NCBI GenBank assembly: GCA_023398855.1 | Contig: JAEWRS010000219.1 | Coordinates: 1 to 9,110, forward strand | Direction of reading: 5' to 3' | Source: Bacillota bacterium | GTDB taxonomy: Bacteria; Bacillota; Clostridia; Lachnospirales; Lachnospiraceae | Length of the DNA stretch: 9,110 bases | Part shown: positions 1-6,694 of the stretch, piece by piece | Layout: each line of letters opens with the position of its first letter | How positions within the stretch are numbered: the first letter of the stretch is position 1 | The notes under the pieces: model-generated | Seen by the model: the letters and a program-made list of their open reading frames with translations, nothing else | Database searches by the model: none | Told to the model about the DNA's origin: nothing | Translations under genes and position numbers: made by a program

Positions 1-489
1 CTTATGAGGGGGTGGGATGGAAAGCTCTTGCCGACTGTAAAGAAATTTATCAATCCGTCCACCGTGGCGATTGGGGCTGGGATTCTTTTTTTTGTAACGA
101 AATTTCGCTTACCGGAGGTGGTTGGAAACCCTTTGTATATGATCGGCGCCATGAATACGCCGGTGGCAATGCTGGTTTCTGGTATGAATCTGGCAGAGAG
201 CGAATTGCTTTCCTGTTTAAAAAGCCCCAGGACCTATATGATCAGTGCGGCAAAACTTCTTCTGATTCCTTTCCTGACCCTGCTGCTGCTTATGGCAGTC
301 AGAGTAGAGCCTGCCATTGCAATCACTATTTTGGTTGCCTCCGCCTGTCCCAGTGCAGCTACTGGAGCCATGTTTGCCCTGCAGTATAATAAGAACAGTC
401 AATATGCCTCAAAATTATTGGCAGTGACAACTGTTTTATCGTTGGTCACCATACCTGCGGTTATGTTGGCCGGGGGAATGCTTTTATAA
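1..489 (+). CDS. AEC-family (auxin efflux carrier-like) transporter, C-terminal half
   Basis: Integral membrane permease of the AEC family, which in bacteria usually exports or exchanges small organic acids such as malate. The reading frame is open from the first base, so the gene begins before the window; the Met at base 4 is probably internal. About 162 residues are visible, against 300-320 for a full member. They form roughly five hydrophobic segments: about 17-38, 42-64, 75-99, 103-128 and 135-161 counted from that Met. The segment with NTPVAMLVSGMNLA and the ACPSAATGAMFA stretch resemble the family's conserved second half. The protein ends right after the last membrane segment, as is usual. 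The strong terminator 44 bases downstream separates it from the PTS operon, so no functional link is implied. The substrate cannot be read from this fragment. Confidence 0.82.
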   Translation, partial: LMRGWDGKLLPTVKKFINPSTVAIGAGILFFVTKFRLPEVVGNPLYMIGAMNTPVAMLVSGMNLAESELLSCLKSPRTYMISAAKLLLIPFLTLLLLMAVRVEPAIAITILVASACPSAATGAMFALQYNKNSQYASKLLAVTTVLSLVTIPAVMLAGGMLL

Positions 490-532
490 ATAATAAAGAG
501 GTAAAAGGATATTTTGATTTATAATAAAAGAG

Positions 533-574
533 AAAAAAGCCTTGCAGATCATTTCAAACCTGCAGGGCTTTTTT
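533..574 (+). terminator. Rho-independent terminator after the AEC transporter gene
   Basis: A 15-pair stem (533-547 with 560-574, one G-T wobble) with a 12-base loop. The arms are AAAAAAGCCTTGCAG and CTGCAGGGCTTTTTT. The right arm ends in six T and the left arm starts with six A, so it could act in both directions. It ends transcription of the transporter and insulates the following sugar operon. Confidence 0.93.
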
Positions 575-603
575 GAATCATCTGGTTTGGCAACAAACAA
601 AAA

Positions 604-659
604 TTTACCGCATCATTGTGCCGCTTTTCATTTACCCGGGACCTTATGAACGTGGTAAA
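604..659 (+). promoter_or_regulatory. Candidate control region of the PTS operon with repeated TTTACC
   Basis: TTTACC occurs at 604-609 and 631-636, and its inverse GGTAAA at 654-659. The second and third copies form an inverted repeat with a 17-base gap. The operon promoter must lie between the terminator at 574 and the start codon at 693, but I find no convincing -35/-10 pair. Weak -10-like candidates are TAAAGT at 656-661 and TAGGAT at 662-667. A poor core promoter fits activation by the PRD regulator encoded in the operon, so these repeats are candidate binding sites. That assignment is inference. Confidence 0.3.
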
Positions 660-692
660 GTTAGGATAACATAAAGAGCAAGGAGGATTTGT

Positions 693-1001
693 ATGAAGAT
701 TTTAGCTATTACAGCATGTACGGCAGGGATTGCCCATACGTATATTGCCAAGGAAAAGCTGGAAAATGCAGCAAAGGAACTGGGAGATCAGATCAAAGTG
801 GAAACCCAGGGTTCCATTGGGGTGGAGAATGAGCTGACCCCCCAGGAAATCAAGGAGGCTGACGTGATCTTGATTTCTGCTGATATCCGTGTGAACAAAG
901 AGCGGTTTACGGGAAAACCGGTAGTGGAAATTCCCATCAGCATGATAATGAAATCACCAAAAGGGGTAATATCAAAGATCCACGAAAAAATGGGGAAATA
1001 G
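693..1001 (+). CDS. PTS fructose-class EIIB component
   Basis: Soluble EIIB subunit of a fructose-family phosphotransferase system. It takes phosphate from EIIA on an active-site cysteine and passes it to the sugar bound by EIIC. At 102 residues it has the size of a free-standing EIIB domain. The N-terminus ILAITACTAGIAHTYIA carries the P-loop signature, with Cys9 as the predicted phosphorylation site. The usual family motif reads CPTGIAHT, here CTAGIAHT, a variant typical of divergent fructose-like paralogues (FrvB/FrwB type) rather than FruA itself. The start is fixed by AGGAGG at 681-686, six bases before the ATG. It is the first gene of the operon, 40 bases before EIIC. The actual sugar is not shown by the sequence. 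Confidence 0.92.
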   Translation: MKILAITACTAGIAHTYIAKEKLENAAKELGDQIKVETQGSIGVENELTPQEIKEADVILISADIRVNKERFTGKPVVEIPISMIMKSPKGVISKIHEKMGK

Positions 1002-1029
1002 CTGAAACAAAGAAAAGAATATGAAAAAA

Positions 1030-1035
1030 GAGGGG
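1030..1035 (+). promoter_or_regulatory. Ribosome binding site that selects the EIIC start
   Basis: GAGGGG lies six bases before the ATG at 1042. The in-frame ATG at 1021 has only a weak A/G-rich stretch before it, so the EIIC start is placed at 1042. Confidence 0.65.
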
Positions 1036-1041
1036 TATACA

Positions 1042-2148
1042 ATGGCAAAGCAAAAACAAGATATTAAAAAACATGTTATGACGGGAATTTCCTATATGAT
1101 TCCTATCGTTGTATGCGGGGGCATCTTATGCGCACTGGCAAAAGGTTTTGGGGGTTATAATATCGGAAGTGCAATAGAAGCAGGGGCAACTCCGTTTTCC
1201 AATTTAAATCCCTTTTCATGGATTGGCTTTTGGTGGGGTATCAATAAGCTGGGATCCATTGCGATGGATTTTTCAGTGGCAGTAATGACCGCTGGTGTTG
1301 CATATTCCATTGCAGGACGGCCCGGAATTGTGCCAGGTATTGTTATTGGTTACTGTTCGTCCCAATCTAAGGCGGGATTTCTTGGCGGACTTTTGATGGC
1401 TTTTATTATCGGATCCTTTGTAAACTGGATGAAAACCTGGAAGCTTCCCAAATGGTGTGTGGGATTAATGCCCGTTATGTTCATACCCGTGGTATCAACT
1501 CTGGTATGCGGAATGATATTCTTATGTGTGTTCTCAATTCCTTTGGCATTTATTATGAACGTGTTCCAGCAGTGGATCATTTCTTTAAACGGAGGAGCAA
1601 GAGCAGTCATCGGAGGAGTCATCGGTGCGTGTATGGGATTTGATATGGGCGGACCTATTAACAAGACGGCATCAATGGCAGCCAATGCCCTGGGCGCTGA
1701 TGGAATCAATGGCCCTATGGCAGCTAAAATCATCGGAGGTATGACTCCTCCTATCGGAATTTTTGTTGCCACGTTGTTAAAAAAGAACAAGTTTTCAAAA
1801 GTGGAGCTGGAAACTGCTAAAACAGCGCTTCCCATGGGGCTTTGTTTTATTACGGAAGGTGTCCTTCCCTTTGCGGCAGCTGACCCTGCAAGAGTGATCC
1901 CCAGCAGTATGATCGGTTCTGCTGTGGCAGGAGCCATTGCAGTAGGCATGGGCTGTGAATCCGTGGCAGGACATGGAGGGATCTTTGTGGTTCCCATGAT
2001 GAAGAATCCCCTGTGGTTTTTAATTGCCCTGGTCATAGGTTCTGTCGTAACCGGTGTGATCTATGCAGTTCTGAAACGGCCACTGGACCAGCAGGTGGAA
2101 AAGGAAGAGGAAAAATTTGACATTGATCTGGATATTAATATCCAGTAA
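1042..2148 (+). CDS. PTS fructose-class EIIC membrane component
   Basis: Membrane channel of the fructose-family PTS, which binds the sugar and translocates it while EIIB phosphorylates it. With the start at 1042 it has 368 residues, normal for a separate EIIC. The protein then begins with a short basic stretch followed by HVMTGISYMIPIVVCGGIL, the usual EIIC opening. Family signatures follow in order: GFDMGGPINKTA at about residues 199-210, CFITEGVLPFAAADP at about 268-282, and GHGGIF at about 310-315. Many hydrophobic segments separate them. The charged tail after residue 345 is presumably cytoplasmic. An in-frame ATG at 1021 would add seven residues but lacks a good ribosome site. EIIB, EIIC and EIIA are three separate genes here, with EIIA about 3 kb downstream. 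Confidence 0.93.
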   Translation: MAKQKQDIKKHVMTGISYMIPIVVCGGILCALAKGFGGYNIGSAIEAGATPFSNLNPFSWIGFWWGINKLGSIAMDFSVAVMTAGVAYSIAGRPGIVPGIVIGYCSSQSKAGFLGGLLMAFIIGSFVNWMKTWKLPKWCVGLMPVMFIPVVSTLVCGMIFLCVFSIPLAFIMNVFQQWIISLNGGARAVIGGVIGACMGFDMGGPINKTASMAANALGADGINGPMAAKIIGGMTPPIGIFVATLLKKNKFSKVELETAKTALPMGLCFITEGVLPFAAADPARVIPSSMIGSAVAGAIAVGMGCESVAGHGGIFVVPMMKNPLWFLIALVIGSVVTGVIYAVLKRPLDQQVEKEEEKFDIDLDINIQ

Positions 2149-2170
2149 GACTGCAGACAATATTAAATGC

Positions 2171-2297
2171 AAAAAACATGGGCAAATATATAGAACGCCC
2201 TGCGGGCATCCCTTTATGCCCAAAAAAACATGGGCGAATATTATAGAACGCCCTGCGGGCATCCCTTTATGCCCAAAAAACGTGGGCGAATATATGG
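2171..2297 (+). repeat. Tandem 52-53 base hairpin repeat between EIIC and aldolase genes
   Basis: Two full copies (about 2171-2221 and 2222-2274) and a partial third (2275-2297) of a unit that runs: A-tract, CATGGGC, AT-rich stretch, AGAACGCCCTGCGGGCAT, CCCTTT, ATGCCC. Copies 1 and 2 differ only by an A/G change, one inserted T and A-tract length. Each full copy holds a hairpin GGGCAT/ATGCCC with a six-base loop (2204-2221 and 2257-2274). Competing GCCC/GGGC pairings exist within and between copies. Open frames run through it but do not resemble protein. Its position inside an operon suggests an mRNA processing or stability element, or a small dispersed repeat family. The function is unknown. 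Confidence 0.85.
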
Positions 2298-2309
2298 AAA
2301 GGTCGGGAG
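2296..2309 (+). promoter_or_regulatory. Weak ribosome binding region of the aldolase gene
   Basis: GGAAAGG (2296-2302) and GGGAG (2305-2309) lie 11 and 4 bases before the ATG at 2314. Neither is ideal, but both favour 2314 over the in-frame ATG at 2230, which lies inside the repeat. The partial third repeat copy ends about where this region starts, so repeat folding could affect aldolase translation. Confidence 0.5.
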
Positions 2310-2313
2310 AAAT

Positions 2314-3198
2314 ATGTTAGTATCTATGAAAGCCATCCTGGATGATGCAAATAAAAATTACTACGGGGTCATGGCAATGAACAGCATCAACATCGAGATG
2401 GCCAGAGCTGGAATTATGGCGGCAGAGGAGGAGCATTCTCCCATTATCGTGCAATTTGGACCGGGGCAGATGAAAAATCATGCCCATGCGGAAGAAATGC
2501 TTCCCGTTATCAGGGAGCTGGCCTCCAGGGTTCATGTACCTGTGGCCTTAAATCTTGACCATGGCTCTGATTTTTACATCATCACGGACTGCATTAACCG
2601 GGGCTTTACTAATGTCATGTACGACGGTTCTTCTCTGCCTTACGAGGAAAATGTAAAACGCACGGCAATCATCACCGCTCTTGCCCATGGCATGAGCTGT
2701 TCCGTGGAAGGGGAGCTGGGCCATGTGGGCCAGGCAGACCATGAGGATGACTCGGACACAGATTTGTATACAGATCCTGAGCTTGCTTTGGATTTTGTGG
2801 ACAAAACAGGCATCGATGCCCTGGCTGTGGCAATCGGTACGGCTCACGGAGCCTATCCCAAAGGAAAGATCCCTAAGTTGGATTTTGAACGCCTCCATCA
2901 GCTGAAAAAAGCTTTAAACATGCCGTTGGTGCTTCACGGCGGCTCCGGTTCAGGGGAAGAGAACTTAAAAAAGGCGGTGGCAGGGGGAATCAACAAAATC
3001 AACGTATGCACCGATGCCTTTGAGGCAGGCAAAGCAGCTATGCTCAAGGAACTGGAGGAGAAACCGGGGACTGATTATATGCATCTTTGCATGGCAGCGG
3101 AAGCCGGGATCAAACAGTTTGTTAAAGACTATATGAAGGTGATCGGTTCCAGCGGCAGATACATATACGGAGAGGCAAAGCAGGCAGGAAATGAATAA
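2314..3198 (+). CDS. Class II fructose/tagatose-bisphosphate aldolase family protein
   Basis: Zinc-dependent class II aldolase of the GatY/KbaY/FbaA family, cleaving a ketose (bis)phosphate into dihydroxyacetone phosphate and an aldehyde. The length of 294 residues is typical. Predicted zinc ligands are His83 (NLDHGSDF), His178 (GTAHGAYPKG) and His208 (LVLHGGSGSG), with Asp82 as the likely catalytic acid/base. Also present are the VEGELGHVG motif at 131-139 and the phosphate-binding NVCTD at 230-234, where relatives often have NVNTD or NVATD. The start at 2314 gives MLVSMKAILDDA, which matches the usual N-terminus of the family. A longer frame from 2230 would translate the repeat and is rejected. 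With no sugar kinase in the operon, the true substrate may be a monophosphate rather than fructose- or tagatose-bisphosphate; this is inference. Confidence 0.92.
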   Translation: MLVSMKAILDDANKNYYGVMAMNSINIEMARAGIMAAEEEHSPIIVQFGPGQMKNHAHAEEMLPVIRELASRVHVPVALNLDHGSDFYIITDCINRGFTNVMYDGSSLPYEENVKRTAIITALAHGMSCSVEGELGHVGQADHEDDSDTDLYTDPELALDFVDKTGIDALAVAIGTAHGAYPKGKIPKLDFERLHQLKKALNMPLVLHGGSGSGEENLKKAVAGGINKINVCTDAFEAGKAAMLKELEEKPGTDYMHLCMAAEAGIKQFVKDYMKVIGSSGRYIYGEAKQAGNE

Positions 3199-3210
3199 TT
3201 CCTGAAGGAT

Positions 3211-3225
3211 AGGGGTGTTTACTTG
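3211..3225 (+). promoter_or_regulatory. Ribosome binding site and TTG start codon of the PRD regulator
   Basis: AGGGGTG (3211-3217) lies five bases before a TTG that starts the regulator frame. No in-frame ATG follows until about residue 100, beyond the first helix-turn-helix, so TTG is the best start. A TTG start would lower regulator yield relative to the enzymes. Confidence 0.6.
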
Positions 3226-5184
3226 AAGGAAGATAAGAACGCATTATATAATAACAAAATATTGCAGTGCCTGATAAACGAAGATACTTATACCATACTG
3301 CAGCTTGCCGATAATGTGAAACTATCTGAAAAAACGGTGAGGACCCGTATTAAGCAGCTTGAAGAATGGCTGGAGGCAGAGGGGCTTGGAACAATAGAAA
3401 AAAGGCCTGGCACAGGGATATGGCTGGAGCTCGACAACAGGCAGAGGAAGGTTCTGGAAGAACGTCTGGAACAGGGGGAGGACCATGCCGGGGATTTGGA
3501 GAACAGGAACAAGCAGCTTATGGGAAAGCTCCTTAAAATGAAACCCGGAGAGGTCCTGACCCTGCAGCAGCTGGCAGACAGCCTCTATTTAAGCCCTCCC
3601 ACAGTCAGTAATCTGCTAAAACTCGTATCAGGCTGGTTTGAAAAAAGAAATATTAAGATAACGGCCGTGCGGAATAAAGGAATATGCCTCATTGGGAAAG
3701 AGTACAGCTTCCGGATCGCGATCAAAGATTATATGTTGGAAATGCTTCCGGAAGTCCTGGAGGCACTGTATGGCACCTATGCGCCGGGAGTTGATACGGC
3801 CCGCATCCGGCGTATCATTGTGGAGGCGGAAAACGCATGGAGGATTGAACTGGCCGATCATTCCTTTAAAATGGTCTGGATTATGGCCTGCCTGTCTGTT
3901 GCCAGAAAGGGACTGGACGATGGTCTCCTTTCCAGCAGCATGCAGGAAGAAAATATCCAGCGTTACAATGAATATTCTTTTGCCGAGTCCGTTTACCAGA
4001 GGATTGGAAAGGAATTCCAGGTGGACTTGTCAGAGGATGATACCATTCTCTTGGCAGTGCTGCTGCTTTCAGCCAAAAAGCTGAAAAGTTTTACAGATGT
4101 CAGCGATGAGGATTATGCCATGCAATATGACAGGAACCTGGAACGTTTTGTTAAGCTGGTAATCGAAACCATTGATTCAGTGCTGGATGCAGACCTATCA
4201 GGAGATAAGATGCTTTACGAAGGACTGCTGATCCATATGAGGTCAGCCATTTTCCGGATGAAGTATTCCACAGTCACAGGAGATAATATAAGTAAGTATG
4301 TGAAAAATGAATACAAGCAGACCTTTCTGGCTGCCTGGTCCACCAGCAGTTTATTTGAAGAGTATTATGATTTGCAGGTGACAGAGGATGAGCTGGCAGG
4401 AATCGCTCTTTATATCCAGGCAGCCATAATCCGCAGGAAAAAGGGGAGACCTCTGACAGCTCTGCTGGTGAGTCAGAGAGGTATGGCGGCCTGTCAGCTT
4501 TCTATTGAAATGATCAAGTACCGCATTCCCGAGATCACTGATGTACAGGCAGTCAGCCGCCATGATTTTAAACTGTCCTTACACCCGGAGACGGATATCA
4601 TTATCGATGGTTCAGGATTGGAGTTACAGGATTCCCGTGTGGTAGCAGTGGGGGACCGCATAAGTGAAAGTGAGATTGAGATCATACGCAGAAAGGCGGC
4701 CCAGGTCTCCAGACTGAGAAGCAGGCCGGATTTCCAGTTCAGCAGCTTGTGCCACCAGCTGTTTGAGGTTGATTTGATCCTGGTTAAGCCTCAGGTGAAG
4801 GATAAGGACCAGCTGATCACCATGATGGTAAGGAGGCTGGAGGACAAGGGAGATGTGACTGGGAACTATCTGGGAAGCGTGTTTGACAGGGAAAGAGCAA
4901 CCACTACAAGTATAGGAAGAGGGATCGCCATCCCACATGGAAACATGGCGGAAGTGAACGAATCCCGTATTGTTGTGGCTATATTAGATAAGCCGGTCAA
5001 GTGGCATGAGGATATGGTGGATACCATATTTATGCTTGCAGTTAAAATGACATCAAAGTTTGAAATAAAACGGACAAAGCAGTTTTATAAAGATTTTCTG
5101 CTGCTTACAGAGAATGACGACAACATGGAAGCAATGAAACGGCTGGAATCATCTCTGGAGGTCTATCAGTATTTTATCAAGTAA
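3223..5184 (+). CDS. PRD-containing transcriptional activator with EIIB-like and EIIA domains (MtlR/LicR type)
   Basis: DNA-binding regulator whose activity is set by PTS-dependent phosphorylation. The 653 residues read in order: helix-turn-helix around 8-50, second winged-helix segment around 108-140, PRD1 around 180-288, PRD2 around 300-405, EIIB-like domain around 411-492, and a fructose/mannitol-type EIIA domain around 506-652. This is the MtlR/LicR/ManR architecture, not the RNA-binding antiterminator form, although it would often be labelled BglG family. Retained phospho-sites are His213 in PRD1, His338 in PRD2 and His572 (IAIPHG) in EIIA. The expected second histidines look replaced, by Leu near 280 in PRD1 and Tyr397 in PRD2. 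The EIIB-like active cysteine is Ser417 (LLVSQRGMAAC). It sits between aldolase and EIIA with 24- and 13-base gaps, so it is probably the operon's own activator. Confidence 0.9.
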   Translation: MKEDKNALYNNKILQCLINEDTYTILQLADNVKLSEKTVRTRIKQLEEWLEAEGLGTIEKRPGTGIWLELDNRQRKVLEERLEQGEDHAGDLENRNKQLMGKLLKMKPGEVLTLQQLADSLYLSPPTVSNLLKLVSGWFEKRNIKITAVRNKGICLIGKEYSFRIAIKDYMLEMLPEVLEALYGTYAPGVDTARIRRIIVEAENAWRIELADHSFKMVWIMACLSVARKGLDDGLLSSSMQEENIQRYNEYSFAESVYQRIGKEFQVDLSEDDTILLAVLLLSAKKLKSFTDVSDEDYAMQYDRNLERFVKLVIETIDSVLDADLSGDKMLYEGLLIHMRSAIFRMKYSTVTGDNISKYVKNEYKQTFLAAWSTSSLFEEYYDLQVTEDELAGIALYIQAAIIRRKKGRPLTALLVSQRGMAACQLSIEMIKYRIPEITDVQAVSRHDFKLSLHPETDIIIDGSGLELQDSRVVAVGDRISESEIEIIRRKAAQVSRLRSRPDFQFSSLCHQLFEVDLILVKPQVKDKDQLITMMVRRLEDKGDVTGNYLGSVFDRERATTTSIGRGIAIPHGNMAEVNESRIVVAILDKPVKWHEDMVDTIFMLAVKMTSKFEIKRTKQFYKDFLLLTENDDNMEAMKRLESSLEVYQYFIK

Positions 5185-5197
5185 GGGGAGAAACAAG

Positions 5198-5647
5198 ATG
5201 GCAGTAAAAGAGATTCTGGATAAGAGAGTCATTGATTTGAAAATGAAGGCATGCAATAAGGATGAGGTTATCCGCCATCTGGCAGGACTCCTGAAAAAGG
5301 CGGGATACGTAGAAGACCTGGAAGGGTATATGAAAGACGTGTATTTAAGAGAAAAAGAAGGAATCACCGGAATCGGGGGACATGTGGCCATCCCTCACGG
5401 CAAATCGGATTTTGTGGATAAGGTAGGAATCGCCGTGGGAAGAACAGAGCAGATGGTGGAATGGGAGTCCTATGATGAAGAACCAGTGGACCTTTTTTTT
5501 CTGTTTGCCGTGCCTTCTGACAGCGGTGGGGCAAAGGAACACCTGCGCCTGATTGCAGAGCTGGCAGGTAAGCTTGGCAATGAGGCCATCATGAGAAAGC
5601 TGCAGACCGCGTCCACCTATGATGATTTACTGGAGGTTTTTTCATAA
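5198..5647 (+). CDS. PTS fructose-class EIIA component
   Basis: Cytoplasmic EIIA subunit that accepts phosphate from HPr and passes it to EIIB. At 149 residues it is a complete single EIIA domain (PTS EIIA type 2). The signature GIGGHVAIPHGKSDFV carries the predicted phospho-histidine at His67. The segment DLFFLFAVPSDSGGAKEHLRLIAELA is also typical. The ribosome site AGGGGAG (5184-5190) overlaps the last base of the regulator's stop codon, so the two genes are probably translationally linked. Together with the EIIB and EIIC genes upstream it completes the sugar-specific PTS. It could also phosphorylate the regulator. The general proteins EI and HPr are not in the window. Confidence 0.94.
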   Translation: MAVKEILDKRVIDLKMKACNKDEVIRHLAGLLKKAGYVEDLEGYMKDVYLREKEGITGIGGHVAIPHGKSDFVDKVGIAVGRTEQMVEWESYDEEPVDLFFLFAVPSDSGGAKEHLRLIAELAGKLGNEAIMRKLQTASTYDDLLEVFS

Positions 5648-5666
5648 AAAGCAAGGAGAATTGACC

Positions 5667-6662
5667 ATGGAAATGAGAGAGATAGGGAAATCCGGAATCA
5701 GGACCAATGCCTTTGCACTGGGCTGCTGGGCAATCGGCGGCGGAGAATGGTGGGGAACCAATGACGATGAAATGTCAGTAAAGACCATTTTAAAAGGCTT
5801 AGAGCTTGGCATCAACTGGATTGATACCGCAAGGGTCTACGGCTTTGGACACAGTGAGGAAGTAATTGGGCAGGCTCTGAAGCAGACAGACCGGAAACAA
5901 GTCATAATTTCCACTAAATGCGGCCTTCAGTGGTATGACGATGGTGGAGAAGTACATTTTTCAAAAGAAGGCCATACGGTTTCCAGGGATTTATCTCCCA
6001 GAGCCATAAGGAGGGATTTGGAACTGAGCTTAAAAACCCTGGGAACCGATTATATTGATGTGTATTACACCCACTGGCAGTGCAAGACCTATGGCATAGT
6101 CCCTGTGGCAGATACCATGGGAGAGCTGCTAAAGATGAAGCAAGAAGGAAAGATCCGGGCCATCGGCGCTTCCAATGTGGATCTGGCCGTTCTAAAGGAA
6201 TACGTGGCGGCCGGACAGATAGATGTCATTCAGGAAAAACTCAGTATCCTGGACAGAAAGGCTGAAACAGATCTTCTTCCTTTCTGCGAAGAAAACGGGA
6301 TCACTCTTCAGACCTATTCTCCCATTGAACAGGGACTTCTTGCAGGAAAAGCCCCGGATGATTTCATACCGAAAAAGGGTGAGGTACGGGAAGGAAAAAC
6401 GTGGTGGAAGTCAGACAACATCAGGACGGCTAATGAAATGCTGAAAGGCTGGAGGGATTTGACAGATCAGTACCAATGCAGCCTTGCAAATCTCTGCATC
6501 AAATGGAACTCCATGTTGTCCTCCAATATTAACGTACTCTGCGGAGCAAGGAAACTGCCCCAGATCAAAGATACGGCAAAATCCATGGATATTCCTCTGT
6601 CTCAGGAGGATTTTATCCGGATGAGACGAGATGCTGACAAAGCCATAGAGAAACAAGTTTAG
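5667..6662 (+). CDS. Aldo/keto reductase, AKR11 (IolS)-like
   Basis: NAD(P)H-dependent oxidoreductase with the TIM-barrel aldo/keto reductase fold, 331 residues. The catalytic tetrad is visible: Asp53 (NWIDTARVYGFG), Tyr58, Lys84 (VIISTKCG) and His136 (VYYTHWQ). The WWGTNDDEMSVKTI and YGFGHSEEVIGQAL stretches resemble the AKR11 group around B. subtilis IolS. The start at 5667 has AAGGAG at 5653-5658, and the sequence then begins MEMREIGKSGIRTNAFALG, as the family does. A frame from 5619 overlapping EIIA is less likely. Being 19 bases after EIIA and 32 before the isomerase, it should act on an intermediate of the same sugar route, by oxidising or reducing a carbonyl on a sugar phosphate. The direction and substrate are unknown. 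Confidence 0.9.
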   Translation: MEMREIGKSGIRTNAFALGCWAIGGGEWWGTNDDEMSVKTILKGLELGINWIDTARVYGFGHSEEVIGQALKQTDRKQVIISTKCGLQWYDDGGEVHFSKEGHTVSRDLSPRAIRRDLELSLKTLGTDYIDVYYTHWQCKTYGIVPVADTMGELLKMKQEGKIRAIGASNVDLAVLKEYVAAGQIDVIQEKLSILDRKAETDLLPFCEENGITLQTYSPIEQGLLAGKAPDDFIPKKGEVREGKTWWKSDNIRTANEMLKGWRDLTDQYQCSLANLCIKWNSMLSSNINVLCGARKLPQIKDTAKSMDIPLSQEDFIRMRRDADKAIEKQV

Positions 6663-6679
6663 ATGCAGAAAGCTGCTGG

Positions 6680-6685
6680 AAAGGA
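6680..6685 (+). promoter_or_regulatory. Ribosome binding site that selects the isomerase start
   Basis: AAAGGA lies nine bases before the ATG at 6695 but directly abuts the in-frame ATG at 6686, which is too close to be used well. The start is therefore placed at 6695, giving MKIALLNEFSQSPKN, a typical beginning for this family. Confidence 0.55.
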
Positions 6686-6694
6686 ATGAAACAA

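Noticed and set aside
586..621. Possible sigma-54 promoter before the PTS operon, as in LevR-type systems
   Set aside because: TTGGCA is not followed by a GC element at the required spacing, and the regulator here lacks the AAA+ domain of LevR.
1350..2036. 228-residue open frame on the minus strand inside EIIC
   Set aside because: It lies antisense to a well-supported membrane protein gene and shows no recognisable domain or ribosome site; it is a by-product of EIIC codon use.
2230..2313. N-terminal extension of the aldolase starting at ATG 2230
   Set aside because: It would translate the tandem repeat; the ATG at 2314 gives the family's normal N-terminus.
2117..2320. 67-residue open frame across the EIIC end and the repeat
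   Set aside because: Its content is the repeat read in frame, it overlaps EIIC out of frame, and it resembles no protein family.
3223..5184. Antiterminator (RNA-binding BglG) role for the PRD protein
   Set aside because: The N-terminus is helix-turn-helix and the protein carries EIIB- and EIIA-like domains, the DNA-binding activator form; no RNA antiterminator overlapping a terminator was seen before EIIB.
5619..5666. Longer reductase start overlapping the end of EIIA
   Set aside because: The extra residues are EIIA bases read in another frame; ATG 5667 has a good ribosome site and the family N-terminus.
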